Origin: Armatimonadota bacterium | GTDB taxonomy: Bacteria > Armatimonadota > UBA5829 > DTLH01 | NCBI GenBank assembly: GCA_029551395.1 | Contig: JAKPFN010000022.1 | Coordinates: 1 to 64,000, forward strand | Direction of reading: 5' to 3' | Length of the DNA stretch: 64,000 bases | In this document: positions 49,438-59,567 of the stretch, one piece after another | Layout of the letters: every line of letters begins with the position of its first letter | Position numbering within the stretch: the stretch's first letter is position 1 | Program-made: the position numbers and the translations under genes | Notes under the pieces: generated by a model | Database searches by the model: none | Told to the model about the DNA's origin: nothing | The model's input: only the letters and a program-made list of their open reading frames with translations

Positions 49438-51392
49438 TTCTGCACCCCCACCTGTTTGCGACCAGAGTCTTTGGACGCTCGTTTATGTCCTGCATCTCCA
49501 GCAGGGCGTGAGAATATTATCAGAAGAATAACCCCTATGGCAAGTCCAAGAGCTGCGCCAATAATGCTTCTCAACACAGAAATTGCGATTGGAGTGTGAA
49601 TGTGGCAGAATGTGTTGAGTAAAGATACTTCTCCAATTGTCCCGACTACCAGCAGCACCGCAGCCAGATTCCTTCGCCCACCAAGCGCAGCAGTTATACC
49701 TAAGAACATTGCAGGATGTCCTATTAGAAACTCTTTAGTGCGTGGCCGGACTACAAGCAGCGTATCAAGCATTGCTCTTATCTTCAACTCAAGTCCCGAT
49801 ACACCAACTCCAGGTTCGTTGCCTGAACGCGCAAGTAAAATCCCAACCATACCTATCAAGATAAATGCAAGTGCTGCCTGCCAAAACAGCACCGGTTGTT
49901 CAGCAAGACGTTTAGCAGCAGAGACCACACGTTCTTTTTGCTCATTCCAGGTACCGCTCCCCCATCCTATTCCTGAAGCAAGCATGAATGCCGCAGCAAC
50001 TATCGGGATAAGATGGGCCATTTTAACCCCTGAAAACTGGTCGATGCGAAGCATAAACTCTAATTTGCTGAGAAGTCCAGCTACTATGAGCCCTCCTGCT
50101 CCGGTAATGATTACTACACCAGTAAATCTGACGATAGCATTCCAAAGATTGCTCCTGATAGGCTTGTTATCAGGTGTATTCGGTGTGTTGGAAGCAGCAT
50201 GCAACACTGCCAGAGAAGGGAATATAATGGCCGTGCTAAATGCTACAAGTTTAAGCCCGATTGGGATACCCGATGCTGCCAAGCTGGCAAAAATAACAGC
50301 TAGAAAAGCAAATCCAAACCACACCAGTGAAGCTTTTAACCTGACTAGGGACAGTATGAGTAGAATCGCGCCGCCAGCAGCTCCAACAGCCATAAGTATA
50401 ACAGCAGGAATCGGTACTGAAGGGTCATCGAAAATCCTGGCAGGCTTAGCGCCCATCCCTTCACTCTCAAGATTACTTGCAATGGATGTTATGTAGTCTG
50501 CATTCTTCTCGAGCGAATCAGGGTCACCAAAGTCGAACATCCTCACATAGATGAGCCGGATATTACGTTCCTTTGCTGCCTTTTCGAACCGTTCAACCGC
50601 TGTAGGCTGGTCGAGTCCTCCCATCTCTGCAGCGGTTATACTATGCACCCGGATCATATTCGGCAGCATCTTGGCAGAAAGCCTTCCGTCGCCTTTTTGT
50701 CTAGCAAACTCCACTGACCCGTAGATAATATTATGCTTTTTAAAGACTTCTGCTACTTCATCAATGCCGCCCCGGAAGCCCAATACCTCATCACCTGCGA
50801 AGATTACCTTCCGAATACCATTCTGTGCCAGTAGGGCAGCCGAGCGCTCGATATCATCCTTATCCTGGTCTGGATAGCTGATAAGTCGGGCAACTACAGG
50901 CATACCAACGGTTGATGCTGCAGAAACAGCCTGCTCAGGAAGTCCCACCGGTAAAGAAAGCACGTAGTCAGGTTGTGCTTTTGTCCGGACAATCGCTGCT
51001 GTTCCTGAGGCTCCACCTGGATTAATCATCTCAATATCAAGCCCGGTGGAACTCAATGCGTCAATCATTTTATGACTCAGTCCGAGTATCACAGTTTGGC
51101 TGTCATACTGCCCTGGCCTGCCAATCTGCACACTTCCTGATGCTGCCAAGTCTGCGACTGTAGTCTCCTGGACTGCAAGACTTGATGCACCAGCTTTTTT
51201 AAGACGCATCAGCGTTTCTTCAACCGTCAGCCCGGAAGCACCGGCAAGTTTCACGGTTTCCGCATAATCAATGGCTATCTCGACAGCGCGGTTATTTGTT
51301 TCGACCTTGTACCGCTGTGAAAGTGCCCATGCAGCGCCAATGACACCAAGGGCAAGCATTAAAGTGAGAAATCTATTCTGCTTGAAAACCAT
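49434..51392 (-). CDS. DUF5693-like multi-pass membrane protein
   Basis: ETNNRAVEIAIDYAETVKLAGASGLTVEETLMRLKKAGASSLAVQETTV; multiple TMs; immediately upstream of csaB. Confidence 0.82.
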   Translation of the reverse strand: MVFKQNRFLTLMLALGVIGAAWALSQRYKVETNNRAVEIAIDYAETVKLAGASGLTVEETLMRLKKAGASSLAVQETTVADLAASGSVQIGRPGQYDSQTVILGLSHKMIDALSSTGLDIEMINPGGASGTAAIVRTKAQPDYVLSLPVGLPEQAVSAASTVGMPVVARLISYPDQDKDDIERSAALLAQNGIRKVIFAGDEVLGFRGGIDEVAEVFKKHNIIYGSVEFARQKGDGRLSAKMLPNMIRVHSITAAEMGGLDQPTAVERFEKAAKERNIRLIYVRMFDFGDPDSLEKNADYITSIASNLESEGMGAKPARIFDDPSVPIPAVILMAVGAAGGAILLILSLVRLKASLVWFGFAFLAVIFASLAASGIPIGLKLVAFSTAIIFPSLAVLHAASNTPNTPDNKPIRSNLWNAIVRFTGVVIITGAGGLIVAGLLSKLEFMLRIDQFSGVKMAHLIPIVAAAFMLASGIGWGSGTWNEQKERVVSAAKRLAEQPVLFWQAALAFILIGMVGILLARSGNEPGVGVSGLELKIRAMLDTLLVVRPRTKEFLIGHPAMFLGITAALGGRRNLAAVLLVVGTIGEVSLLNTFCHIHTPIAISVLRSIIGAALGLAIGVILLIIFSRPAGDAGHKRASKDSGRKQVGVQK

Positions 51393-52153
51393 TAATCTTC
51401 GTACCAGGACCTTCTATTACGAGGTTCATATCTATAACTTGGGTAGTTTCTTACCAGTCTACGCCCACCAAAAAGCAATATACCTACTACACCTGCAACA
51501 AATCCGCCTATGTGTGCCCAGTATGCCACACCACCACTGCCTGGAGTCATTCCAGTGCCTTCGATTGCACTAAAAACTTGCAGGGCAAACCATATTCCCA
51601 GTACAACTACGGCTGGAACAGCTATAGTTGTTATGAAAAACAATAGAAATACGAGTACAATTACACGATGCTTTGGAAAAAGCACCAGATAAGCACCTAG
51701 CACCGCAGCAATTGCACCACTCGCACCAACCGTTGGAACTTGAGAGTTTATGTTAAACAGAATATGTGCACAAGCAGCAACTACGCCGCCCATCAGGTAA
51801 AAGAACAGAAACTTTACATGGCCTAGAGCGTCTTCGATGTTATTTCCGAATATCCATAGATAGAGCATGTTGCCGCCAAGATGCAGCCATCCGCCATGTA
51901 AAAACATCGATGTGATTATAGTCAACCACACCGGATTCGGTGAGCTGTGAGGAACTATTTCCCCTCTAATCACTGCTGGAAGATCTTCGCCGGTCACTAT
52001 TTCTGCTGGAATCATGCTGTATCCCCACAGATTACCGCGAAAATCCTGGGCGCCAATGCTATCGATAATGAAAAACAGGACATTCAGTGCTATAAGCACA
52101 TAGACTACATATGGAGTAGTGCGAGTTGGATTTTCATCTCTGATTGGTATCAT
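51392..52153 (-). CDS. Rhomboid-family intramembrane serine protease
   Basis: MIPIRDENPTRTTPYVVYVLIALNVLFF; FLHGGWLHLGGNMLYLWIFGNNIED; TVGASGAIAAVLGAYLVLFP; YWAHIGGFVAG. TAATG overlap with DUF5693. Confidence 0.96.
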   Translation of the reverse strand: MIPIRDENPTRTTPYVVYVLIALNVLFFIIDSIGAQDFRGNLWGYSMIPAEIVTGEDLPAVIRGEIVPHSSPNPVWLTIITSMFLHGGWLHLGGNMLYLWIFGNNIEDALGHVKFLFFYLMGGVVAACAHILFNINSQVPTVGASGAIAAVLGAYLVLFPKHRVIVLVFLLFFITTIAVPAVVVLGIWFALQVFSAIEGTGMTPGSGGVAYWAHIGGFVAGVVGILLFGGRRLVRNYPSYRYEPRNRRSWYED

Positions 52154-52196
52154 TCATTATCCTCCACCCACCTACCACCCGGTAGATTCTATCACA

Positions 52197-54245
52197 ATGG
52201 TACCCTGGTGTAAAACATCAACAGTCACACGAACAGTCAATATTTGTACTAATAAAAGGAGGAGATTTCTGCTTATTCTAATAAGTATTCTCTATATTAT
52301 TAACTTTCTTGGCAGCCAATTGAGTACCTTAGATATCAATAAATCCGCATTTAATCCTGATAACACCAAAGATTCTACTGAACAGGCTATCGAGATATAC
52401 CGTCTTCTTGCAGAAACCTCTTCAGATATTATCTGGCAGATGGATATGGACGGACGGTTCACTTATATGTCTCCTTCAGCAAGGCGCTTTGGTTATGAGC
52501 CAGAGGAATGTATTGGAAAATGTCCTACAGAATTCCTGCCGCCTGATGGCTGGGATTACTACGACTATAGAATGGCTCTGGACCGTGAAGATCCTACTCC
52601 TAGAAGATACGAAATACGAGTAATCTGTAAAGATGGCTCATATGCCTGGCTGGATGTTATAGTCGACTTTGTTTTCGTTGATGGAGTTCCTGTCAGATGC
52701 CAGGGAGTTGCACGAGACATTACTGAACGAAAACTCGCCGAAAGAGCGCTCGCTGCAACAGAGGAAAAATATCGCCTCTTAGCTGAGAATGCCTCTGATA
52801 TTCTGTGGCAGTTGGACCTGCAGGGACGTTTCACATATATGTCTCAAGCTATTACAAAGCTCACTGGTTATAATGCTGAAGAGTGTATAGGGCGCCGGTT
52901 AATTGAGTTTTTGCCGACTTCTGAAGCAGAAAGGCTCAATATTCATTCAGACGGCTTCCATGTGGATTTAGAAAAGACAAGCACCAGGTTAATTGAAGTC
53001 CAGGCATTCAAGAAAGATGGAGAAGTCATCTGGTTAGAAGTCTCCTGGAATGTTGTTTATCTTGATAAACGACCTGTTGGCATTCAGGGCATTGCCAGAG
53101 ATATTACTCATCGCAAACATACTGAGGCAGCTCTTCGGGAAAGCGAACAACGCTACAAGAGCATTATTGAAAATAGCTCCGATCTTATAATGCTGCTTAA
53201 ACCTGATGGCCTTATCATTTATATGAGTCCCGCATGCAAATCAATCCTTGATTATGAGCCATCTGAAATGGTGGGAACGTATATGAGGCCAATTTATCCT
53301 GATGATTGTGAATTGGTAAGGAAAGCCTTTGAACGTGCTATATCTGGTGATCGTGGGACTAATCTAGAATATCGTATTGTGAGAAAAGATGGTGGATATA
53401 GGTGGGTTTCTCATTCCTGGTCACCGATTTTTGATGATGCAGGCAGGCTCATGATGATTGCCAGTGTGATTAGAGACATAACAGAACGCAAAGAAGTAGA
53501 CGAGGCCATAAGAAAAGCTCATGACAACATCGAGCGTGCTTATGAACTGCAGAGACAGTTCCTTAACAACGTTACCCATGAAGTCAGGACTCCTCTTACT
53601 GCAATTCAAGGTTATGCGCAAATGATCCTTGAAGGCCTGACTGGACCTGTCAATACAGAACAGGCTCAGCTATTAAAGAAAATGCTCACTTGCTCGCAGG
53701 ATCTTATCGTTATGGTTACGGGAGTTTTGGAAGTTGCACGTTTAAAAAGTGGTATTGTCGGGCTTAAACCTGTTGTCTGTAATCCTTATGATGTTGTAGA
53801 AAAATCTATTGCTGCTATTCTCCCGCAGGCTCAGCAAAAAGAAATCACTCTGAACATTGAATGTCATCAAAAGCAGACAATGGGTGTATATGATGAAGAT
53901 AAACTCACTGCAATACTAACCAATCTTCTATCCAATGCAGTGAAGTTTACGGAACAAGGTGAGGTTTGTATTGTTATAAATCCCGGGTTAAATGGTACTG
54001 AGATTATTATTTCGGACACAGGTATAGGTATAAGCGAATCAGACTTAACGAATATCTTTGATGAATTCCGTCAGCTTGATTACCCTGGTAAGCATAAACC
54101 TACGGGTTTCGGTATGGGATTGACTATAGTAGCAACATTGGTCGAGGTTATTGGCGGAAGCCTGACGGTATCCAGCAAAAAGAGGATCGGTACTGCTTTT
54201 ACGTTGTATGTTCCAACGCTTGACCCTCACCGTCAGGCTGAATAA
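52197..54245 (+). CDS. Sensor histidine kinase with three PAS/PAC repeats
   Basis: Three ASDIxWQxDxxGRFTYMS/SSDLIMLLKPDGLIIYMSP PAS units; FLNNVTHEVRTPLTAIQGYAQM; NLLSNAVKFTEQGEV; ISDTGIGI. The ORF is open from 52119. Confidence 0.95.
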   Translation: MVPWCKTSTVTRTVNICTNKRRRFLLILISILYIINFLGSQLSTLDINKSAFNPDNTKDSTEQAIEIYRLLAETSSDIIWQMDMDGRFTYMSPSARRFGYEPEECIGKCPTEFLPPDGWDYYDYRMALDREDPTPRRYEIRVICKDGSYAWLDVIVDFVFVDGVPVRCQGVARDITERKLAERALAATEEKYRLLAENASDILWQLDLQGRFTYMSQAITKLTGYNAEECIGRRLIEFLPTSEAERLNIHSDGFHVDLEKTSTRLIEVQAFKKDGEVIWLEVSWNVVYLDKRPVGIQGIARDITHRKHTEAALRESEQRYKSIIENSSDLIMLLKPDGLIIYMSPACKSILDYEPSEMVGTYMRPIYPDDCELVRKAFERAISGDRGTNLEYRIVRKDGGYRWVSHSWSPIFDDAGRLMMIASVIRDITERKEVDEAIRKAHDNIERAYELQRQFLNNVTHEVRTPLTAIQGYAQMILEGLTGPVNTEQAQLLKKMLTCSQDLIVMVTGVLEVARLKSGIVGLKPVVCNPYDVVEKSIAAILPQAQQKEITLNIECHQKQTMGVYDEDKLTAILTNLLSNAVKFTEQGEVCIVINPGLNGTEIIISDTGIGISESDLTNIFDEFRQLDYPGKHKPTGFGMGLTIVATLVEVIGGSLTVSSKKRIGTAFTLYVPTLDPHRQAE

Positions 54246-54261
54246 TTAAAGGTTATTACTA

Positions 54262-55380
54262 CTAAGAAATCAGGTTCTCAGGATTTAACCCCTGCAGACT
54301 TTCTGGAATAAACCGACCTTCTTTGCGGATCAGTTCGCCATCGAAGTAGATTTCTCCACCGCCGAATTCTGGCGTCTGGATAAGCACCAGATCCCAGTGA
54401 ATTTTTGAACGATTGCCATTGTCTGCCTTCTCATACGCCTGACCAGGAGTGAAATGAAGCGATCCTGCGATTTTCTCATCAAACAGTATGTCTCTCATTG
54501 GCCTGGTGATATATGGATTGAAACCAAGTGAGAATTCACCAATATATCTTGCTCCCTCATCTGTATCGAGGATTTCATTGAGAGATTTTGTATCTGAAGA
54601 AGTAGCTTCCACAATCTTTCCATCTTTTAAGACAAACCGGATATCATCAAACGGCTTACCATGACTGATTGTGGGAGCATTATAATGAATAACGCCATTA
54701 ATGCTGTGTTTAACAGGAACAGTGAAAAGCTCACCATCCGGTATGTTGCGGTCGCCGGCACATGGAACCGCAGGCATTCCTTTAATGGAGAATTCGATAT
54801 CAGTGTCCTTTGGACCGACTATGCGTACATGGTCTGTTTTCTCCATTAGTTCCTTTAGTGGCTGTTCGGCCTCAGCCATTTTGGCATAATCAAGAGTGCA
54901 TACATCAAAGAAGAATTGTTCAAAAGCATCAGTGCTCATACCAGCAAGCTGAGCCATGGCAGGTGTAGGCCAGCGCAGGACTACCCACTTTGAGTGCTCT
55001 ACTCTTTGGTCACGAACTGGTTTATGCCAGTACTCCTCGGCAAGCTTGAACTTTTCATCTGGAACATCAGCATATTCGGTTATGTTGTCGCTTCCACGCA
55101 AAGCAATATAGCACTGCATCTGCTTCATGAACTCCAGGTCCCGCTGCCCAAGAATTTTCATCTGTTCTTCTGTAGCATTGAGATATATCGACCGGGTGAT
55201 TCTTGGCTTGCTTACTTCTATAAACGGAATACCTCCGGCTTCAATAACTCGTTCGACCAATGCAACTGCCATTTCATTCGGGATTTCGGTAACATCTATC
55301 AGACAGCGCTCTCCGGGCTGCACTTTTGTGGAATAGCCAACCAACACATCGGCAAGTTTCTTCATACGTGGGTCAAGCAC
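54262..55380 (-). CDS. M29-family aminopeptidase
   Basis: MLDPRMKKLADVLVGYSTKVQPGERCLI; INGVIHYNAPTISHGKPFDDIRF; ARYIGEFSLGFNPYI; GSLHFTPGQAYEKADNGNRSKIHWDLVLI. Confidence 0.95.
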   Translation of the reverse strand: MLDPRMKKLADVLVGYSTKVQPGERCLIDVTEIPNEMAVALVERVIEAGGIPFIEVSKPRITRSIYLNATEEQMKILGQRDLEFMKQMQCYIALRGSDNITEYADVPDEKFKLAEEYWHKPVRDQRVEHSKWVVLRWPTPAMAQLAGMSTDAFEQFFFDVCTLDYAKMAEAEQPLKELMEKTDHVRIVGPKDTDIEFSIKGMPAVPCAGDRNIPDGELFTVPVKHSINGVIHYNAPTISHGKPFDDIRFVLKDGKIVEATSSDTKSLNEILDTDEGARYIGEFSLGFNPYITRPMRDILFDEKIAGSLHFTPGQAYEKADNGNRSKIHWDLVLIQTPEFGGGEIYFDGELIRKEGRFIPESLQGLNPENLIS

Positions 55381-55597
55381 TTTATATCCTCCTGTTCATC
55401 TCAAACTTCCAGATTATTCCCGCATAATTGTAGCACTCAGGGATTCTATTATCTAGTCTGATAATGTCAACAAAGAGAAGAAGATTGATAAACGCGGAAC
55501 TAGCTGCAACTACGGTTGTATATGAGATAATCACCAGATTGAATAAAAAAGCCGGAAATCTTGCTTTCAGGCATGATTTCCAGCTTCATTACTAATA

Positions 55598-55673
55598 TGG
55601 TGAGCCGTGTTGGACTCGAACCAACGACCCTCTCCTTAAAAGGGAGATGCTCTACCGCCTGAGCTAACGGCCC
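55598..55673 (-). tRNA. tRNA-Lys(TTT) with encoded CCA
   Basis: gggccgttagctcaggcggtagagcatctcccttttaaggagagggtcgttggttcgagtccaacacggctcacca folds as a canonical cloverleaf with anticodon TTT. Confidence 0.98.
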
Positions 55674-55768
55674 ATTATCGACACAGAGATTATACCAGAT
55701 TTCAAAGGCTTCGGTCAATGCTGAAACAGGCCAAAAACCGAAAGAATAAGCTTGTTCGGCAAGTAATT

Positions 55769-56593
55769 TTAGAAAATCGGTTTCAGCTTATCTTCTAATC
55801 CATACGCCTCTGCTATCTTCTTTACCCTTTGCCTTAGATTGCTTCGATATTCATCATAATATTCCCTGTCATAGGAGTAACGCTTGTAAATATCGATCAA
55901 ATCAGGACGCCAACGCCTGATAGACGCAAGTATCGATCCTAACACACCGGGTTTCAGGTTCAGCTTGTCGGCGATAATATGTGAAAGAGGTAAAGGGGCA
56001 ACGGCAGAGATAAGCGAGTCAAGGGCTTCATCTGTATCGGACAATCCTGGCATGAATGGCCCCAGAAACGCCCAGGACTTGATTCCCCTGCTGCAGGCTT
56101 CTTCTAAGACAGATATTCTGTCCTTCGTTGGTGATGCACCTGGTTCAATTTTGAATCTGAGATACTCATCTGTTGTTGTTAAAGTAAGTCCAAGATCACA
56201 AGCATTACTTGAACTCAAAATATCAAAGTCTCTTGTTACTAATCTGCTCTTTGTGAGAATCCCAACAGGAAATCCCGCATCAACAAGTATCTCCAGGCAA
56301 GCACGAGTCAACTTATAACGTTTTTCTGCAGGCTGATAAGCATCGCAAACCGAACTTATAAACACACGCGCTGGCTTTTTCTTCTTGACTTCCTTCGAAA
56401 GAACATCTGGAGCGTTAATCTTGACATCCAGGAACTGTCCCCACGGTTCTTCATGCCCGGAAAATCGTTTCATATACCTTGCATAGCAATAAAGACAGCC
56501 ATGCAGACATCCGGTATAGCAGTTTACACAATAAGCAGATAACCCCGATTTGGAAAGTATCGATTTTGCTATGATTTCTCGTGGCAGTGGCAT
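55769..56593 (-). CDS. SPL-family radical SAM protein
   Basis: CVNCYTGCLHGCLYCYARYMKRF contains CxxxCxxC; GILTKSRLVTRDFDIL. Confidence 0.9.
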   Translation of the reverse strand: MPLPREIIAKSILSKSGLSAYCVNCYTGCLHGCLYCYARYMKRFSGHEEPWGQFLDVKINAPDVLSKEVKKKKPARVFISSVCDAYQPAEKRYKLTRACLEILVDAGFPVGILTKSRLVTRDFDILSSSNACDLGLTLTTTDEYLRFKIEPGASPTKDRISVLEEACSRGIKSWAFLGPFMPGLSDTDEALDSLISAVAPLPLSHIIADKLNLKPGVLGSILASIRRWRPDLIDIYKRYSYDREYYDEYRSNLRQRVKKIAEAYGLEDKLKPIF

Positions 56594-56702
56594 GTTACAA
56601 TACTATCATGAAAGCCACTCATAAGTGATGGCCTGCTAGATATTAGAAAGCGGCTCGATAACCTGTATTACCAAGCCGCTTCATTGCAGATATCTCAATA
56701 TT

Positions 56703-56900
56703 CTAAGCAGTTACCTCGTCCTTAACCTTGAAGATATGGTACAGGCCTGCAAGTCCAACAAGTGAGTAGACGATTCTGCTGGTCTTGCTCATGCTCCCAA
56801 ATAGCCTTGCCACAAGGTCGAACCTGCTTGCACCTACCAATCCCCAGTTTATCGCACCTACTGTGACGAGGAGTGACAACAAGCCTTTCATAACTTTCAT
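56703..56900 (-). CDS. DUF378-family small membrane protein
   Basis: MKVMKGLLSLLVTVGAINWGLVGASRFDLVARLFG; ORF open from 56963. Confidence 0.88.
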   Translation of the reverse strand: MKVMKGLLSLLVTVGAINWGLVGASRFDLVARLFGSMSKTSRIVYSLVGLAGLYHIFKVKDEVTA

Positions 56901-57146
56901 AACGCTGTATCCTCCCGATACTCCCCGAACTGCCTGATATGGCATTTTCGAAGATATCCACACATATCTGTACTACCCTTGATGACGCTTAATACGAGCG
57001 TGGCAGCTTGAAGGATGTTTGTGGAGGACGCTTGTGTAATATGCGAAAAACCCGCAAAAGAGTGCAGGTTTTAAGCAGTGAAAAATCAGAATTGCCAGAC
57101 GATTGAAGTTAGCGTATAGCTTATAAACTTGGTTAAGCGAGTACTA

Positions 57147-57341
57147 TTACTTCTCGATCTCTACCTCTTTTGTTGGTCCCTGGGTTGTGAGCCAGTTGTC
57201 GCAGTCCAACCGAGAGCAATAGAACATTTTTTTGCGCTTACCATCTCCCATTACCACATCTGCGATGTATGCGTTATCACATCTTACACAGAGAATCGGG
57301 TCAATGATTTTAATTACGCGCAATTTGCTCTTTCGTGTCAT
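57147..57341 (-). CDS. Small zinc-ribbon-like protein
   Basis: MTRKSKLRVIKIIDPILCVRCDNAYIADVVMGDGKRKKMFYCSRLDCDNWL: CxxC and CxxxxC; ORF open from 57368. Confidence 0.5.
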   Translation of the reverse strand: MTRKSKLRVIKIIDPILCVRCDNAYIADVVMGDGKRKKMFYCSRLDCDNWLTTQGPTKEVEIEK

Positions 57342-57500
57342 TTTGCCTCCAGTATCGGTGCACTGCACCTTGGCTCGCCCATTGTAAACTTTCTACATTT
57401 GCATTATCGGCAGTTTGATCCTGAAATAGCAGGCGTGGATGTATGTTGTTTGGTCAGGTTTTATGCTGAATAACCGGGGGTAACTGATAGACAGACGTGG

Positions 57501-57743
57501 TTGAATCCTGGGGGGAGTGAAAATATGCCAGATATTGAAACCAAAGAACATGTATTACAACATTTCAAAGAACATGAAGAACAAGACCGCGTGCAGATCC
57601 TTGAATGGATAGCAGGTGATGAAGACGGCGAACCTGTCGAGATGTTTGTCCAGGCGAATATGGTTATGAATGAAGACCAATTCCGGGAGGCAAAGATTCG
57701 TTTGAATGAGCGAGGCTATCCGGTAGATTTCGTGAGCGTCTGA
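57501..57743 (+). CDS. Small protein, copy 1 of a tandem paralog pair
   Basis: EHEEQDRVQILEWIAGDEDGEPVEMFVQANMVMNEDQFREAKIRLNERGYPV; likely start MPDIETKE (57525). Confidence 0.72.
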   Translation: MNPGGSENMPDIETKEHVLQHFKEHEEQDRVQILEWIAGDEDGEPVEMFVQANMVMNEDQFREAKIRLNERGYPVDFVSV

Positions 57744-57758
57744 GAGGAGTGAAAGCTA

Positions 57759-57977
57759 ATGCCAGAATCACCAGAAAAGACGTTTTATGACTTTCTCCAA
57801 CTTAGCAAAGAAGACAGGCGGTGGGTACTGGAGCACATTGCAAAGGATCATGATGGTAATCCAATAGATATGTATGTTGCCGCTGCAATGGTACTGGACG
57901 CAGACCAGTTCGAGGAAGCGAAAAAGTTGCTTAAAGAGCGTGGCTACGTTCCACTTGCTAACCCAGAATTACGCTAA
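57759..57977 (+). CDS. Small protein, copy 2 of a tandem paralog pair
   Basis: LSKEDRRWVLEHIAKDHDGNPIDMYVAAAMVLDADQFEEAKKLLKERGYVPL, clearly similar to copy 1. Confidence 0.75.
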   Translation: MPESPEKTFYDFLQLSKEDRRWVLEHIAKDHDGNPIDMYVAAAMVLDADQFEEAKKLLKERGYVPLANPELR

Positions 57978-57983
57978 AGTCTC

Positions 57984-58016
57984 TGAGCAGCCAGTTTTTT
58001 ATATGCTGGCTGCTCA
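57984..58016 (+). terminator. Hairpin terminator
   Basis: tgagcagccag...ctggctgctca with a T-rich loop. Confidence 0.6.
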
Positions 58017-58097
58017 ACCATCTCTAAAGAAGGAAAACCACCTCATCCTATGTAAGGTATATTTGACGAAAATCATTAATGATTCGGAGGTATACCA

Positions 58098-58892
58098 TTG
58101 CAATTTCTAAACACAGGCCGCAGGTATCAGACAATCGTTCTGACGATTCTCATACTGGTTCTCTGCGTTTCTGCATGGTGCCAGACATTTGAGGAGATAC
58201 TTGGCAATTTCGCTCAGCGCAGGTCTGGTGTATGTGTCCTTTATGCCCATGCTATGGCTATAGCTGCTGCTGATCCGGCAACATTTTCAAAACTTGTATT
58301 TGAATCTTATAGTGGTGCCTGGAGCGTAAAGCTGAACGGCAAGCGTTGGGCTTATGTATCTCGTGAGGAAGTTGACAAATCCATCAAGGCAGGATTCTCT
58401 GCCGGAGAACCGAACAATATCCTTACAGTCTTCTCAATTGCTGTCAGCAAGACAGTTGGTGGCTTCAATTATGAAACCGGCGAGCTTGATTATGGCGATG
58501 GTTGGATGAAATATGTAGGTACTGGCAACTGGACGCTCTACGATAATGAGCAAGGCCCCGGAAAATCGCTGAAAGATGGACTGGATAGACTGGCACGAGA
58601 AGTAAAACCAGATGGCACACCCAGTTGTCCATCTACTATGGGATTTGGCAGTCTTGATGAAAAGACCATTCCAGATTATATAGATGGTGTTAGGAAGGCA
58701 AAGTTGGTCGGCGGCCACGACTTCATGGTGGATAAATACGATGCAGAAAATAGGATCGTATTTCTCCGAAATCCTCATAATCCAAAGGAACTTCTGGAAG
58801 CTCCTGTCGATCTTTTGCTTAATATTCCTGCGGGCATCGACTTTATGGAACCTCATCCTGCTCCTACAGAGCAGACTGCAAGCAGCAAGTAA
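58098..58892 (+). CDS. Secreted calpain-like (C2-type) cysteine-peptidase-like protein
   Basis: Signal peptide; GVCVLYAHAMAIAAAD (Cys), VGGHDFMVDKYD (His), VFLRNPHNP (Asn) in C-H-N order. Confidence 0.5.
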   Translation: MQFLNTGRRYQTIVLTILILVLCVSAWCQTFEEILGNFAQRRSGVCVLYAHAMAIAAADPATFSKLVFESYSGAWSVKLNGKRWAYVSREEVDKSIKAGFSAGEPNNILTVFSIAVSKTVGGFNYETGELDYGDGWMKYVGTGNWTLYDNEQGPGKSLKDGLDRLAREVKPDGTPSCPSTMGFGSLDEKTIPDYIDGVRKAKLVGGHDFMVDKYDAENRIVFLRNPHNPKELLEAPVDLLLNIPAGIDFMEPHPAPTEQTASSK

Positions 58893-58894
58893 TA

Positions 58895-58932
58895 AATTAA
58901 GGCCGGTACGATATGATGTACCGGCCTTAATT
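58895..58932. terminator. Bidirectional terminator
   Basis: aattaaggccggtac-gatatgat-gtaccggccttaatt perfect inverted repeat between convergent genes. Confidence 0.9.
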
Positions 58933-58950
58933 TAACTTAACTATAGATAT

Positions 58951-59541
58951 CTATTCAGGAGATACCGCTACCTTCACTCTTGCTGGCCGAATTACCTTAT
59001 TGTGTTGAGTGTAACCGGTTTGAAGCTCTTCAACTATAGTATTTTCTGGATACTCGTTCGTCTCCACTCGCATAACAGCTTCATGAATCGCAGGGTCGAA
59101 CTCCTGCCCCACTGCCGGTATTGGCTGGACACCTTCCTGCTCCATAAGCTGTTTTAACTGCCGAAGAGTCAGCTTCACACCTTCCACAAGACTCTCGAAA
59201 CTATTAGTCCGTTCTGCAGCCTCGAGTGCACGCTCAAAATTATCTACAACAGGCAGAATTCTGCTCACAAGGTCTTGAGTAGCAAGTAACCTGGATTGCT
59301 TGGATTCTTCTTGCTGTCTTCTGCGGTAATTTGCAAAATCTGCCAGAGCACGAAGATGCTGATCATGCTCGTCATCAGCACGCCGTCTGGCTTTATCAAG
59401 TTCAGACCTTAACCTTTCGATCTCATCCTGCAGTTCATCTACCGTAAGTGGCAATGCTTCAGTCTCCGGTTCCAGTCCTCCCTCATCATCCTGCATATCA
59501 ACCTCCAGTGGTTCCGTATCTTGCCTGTTTTGATCTACCAT
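58951..59541 (-). CDS. grpE: Nucleotide exchange factor GrpE
   Basis: LRALADFANYRRRQQEESK; ILPVVDNFERALEAAE; GVQPIPAVGQEFDPAIHEAVMRVE. Confidence 0.96.
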   Translation of the reverse strand: MVDQNRQDTEPLEVDMQDDEGGLEPETEALPLTVDELQDEIERLRSELDKARRRADDEHDQHLRALADFANYRRRQQEESKQSRLLATQDLVSRILPVVDNFERALEAAERTNSFESLVEGVKLTLRQLKQLMEQEGVQPIPAVGQEFDPAIHEAVMRVETNEYPENTIVEELQTGYTQHNKVIRPARVKVAVSPE

Positions 59542-59567
59542 GCTTCTTACCTCAACCTTACTTGCAG

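Noticed and set aside
49600-50496. 298 aa plus-strand ORF
   Set aside because: Antisense to the DUF5693 membrane protein; Ser/Thr/Pro-rich shadow frame.
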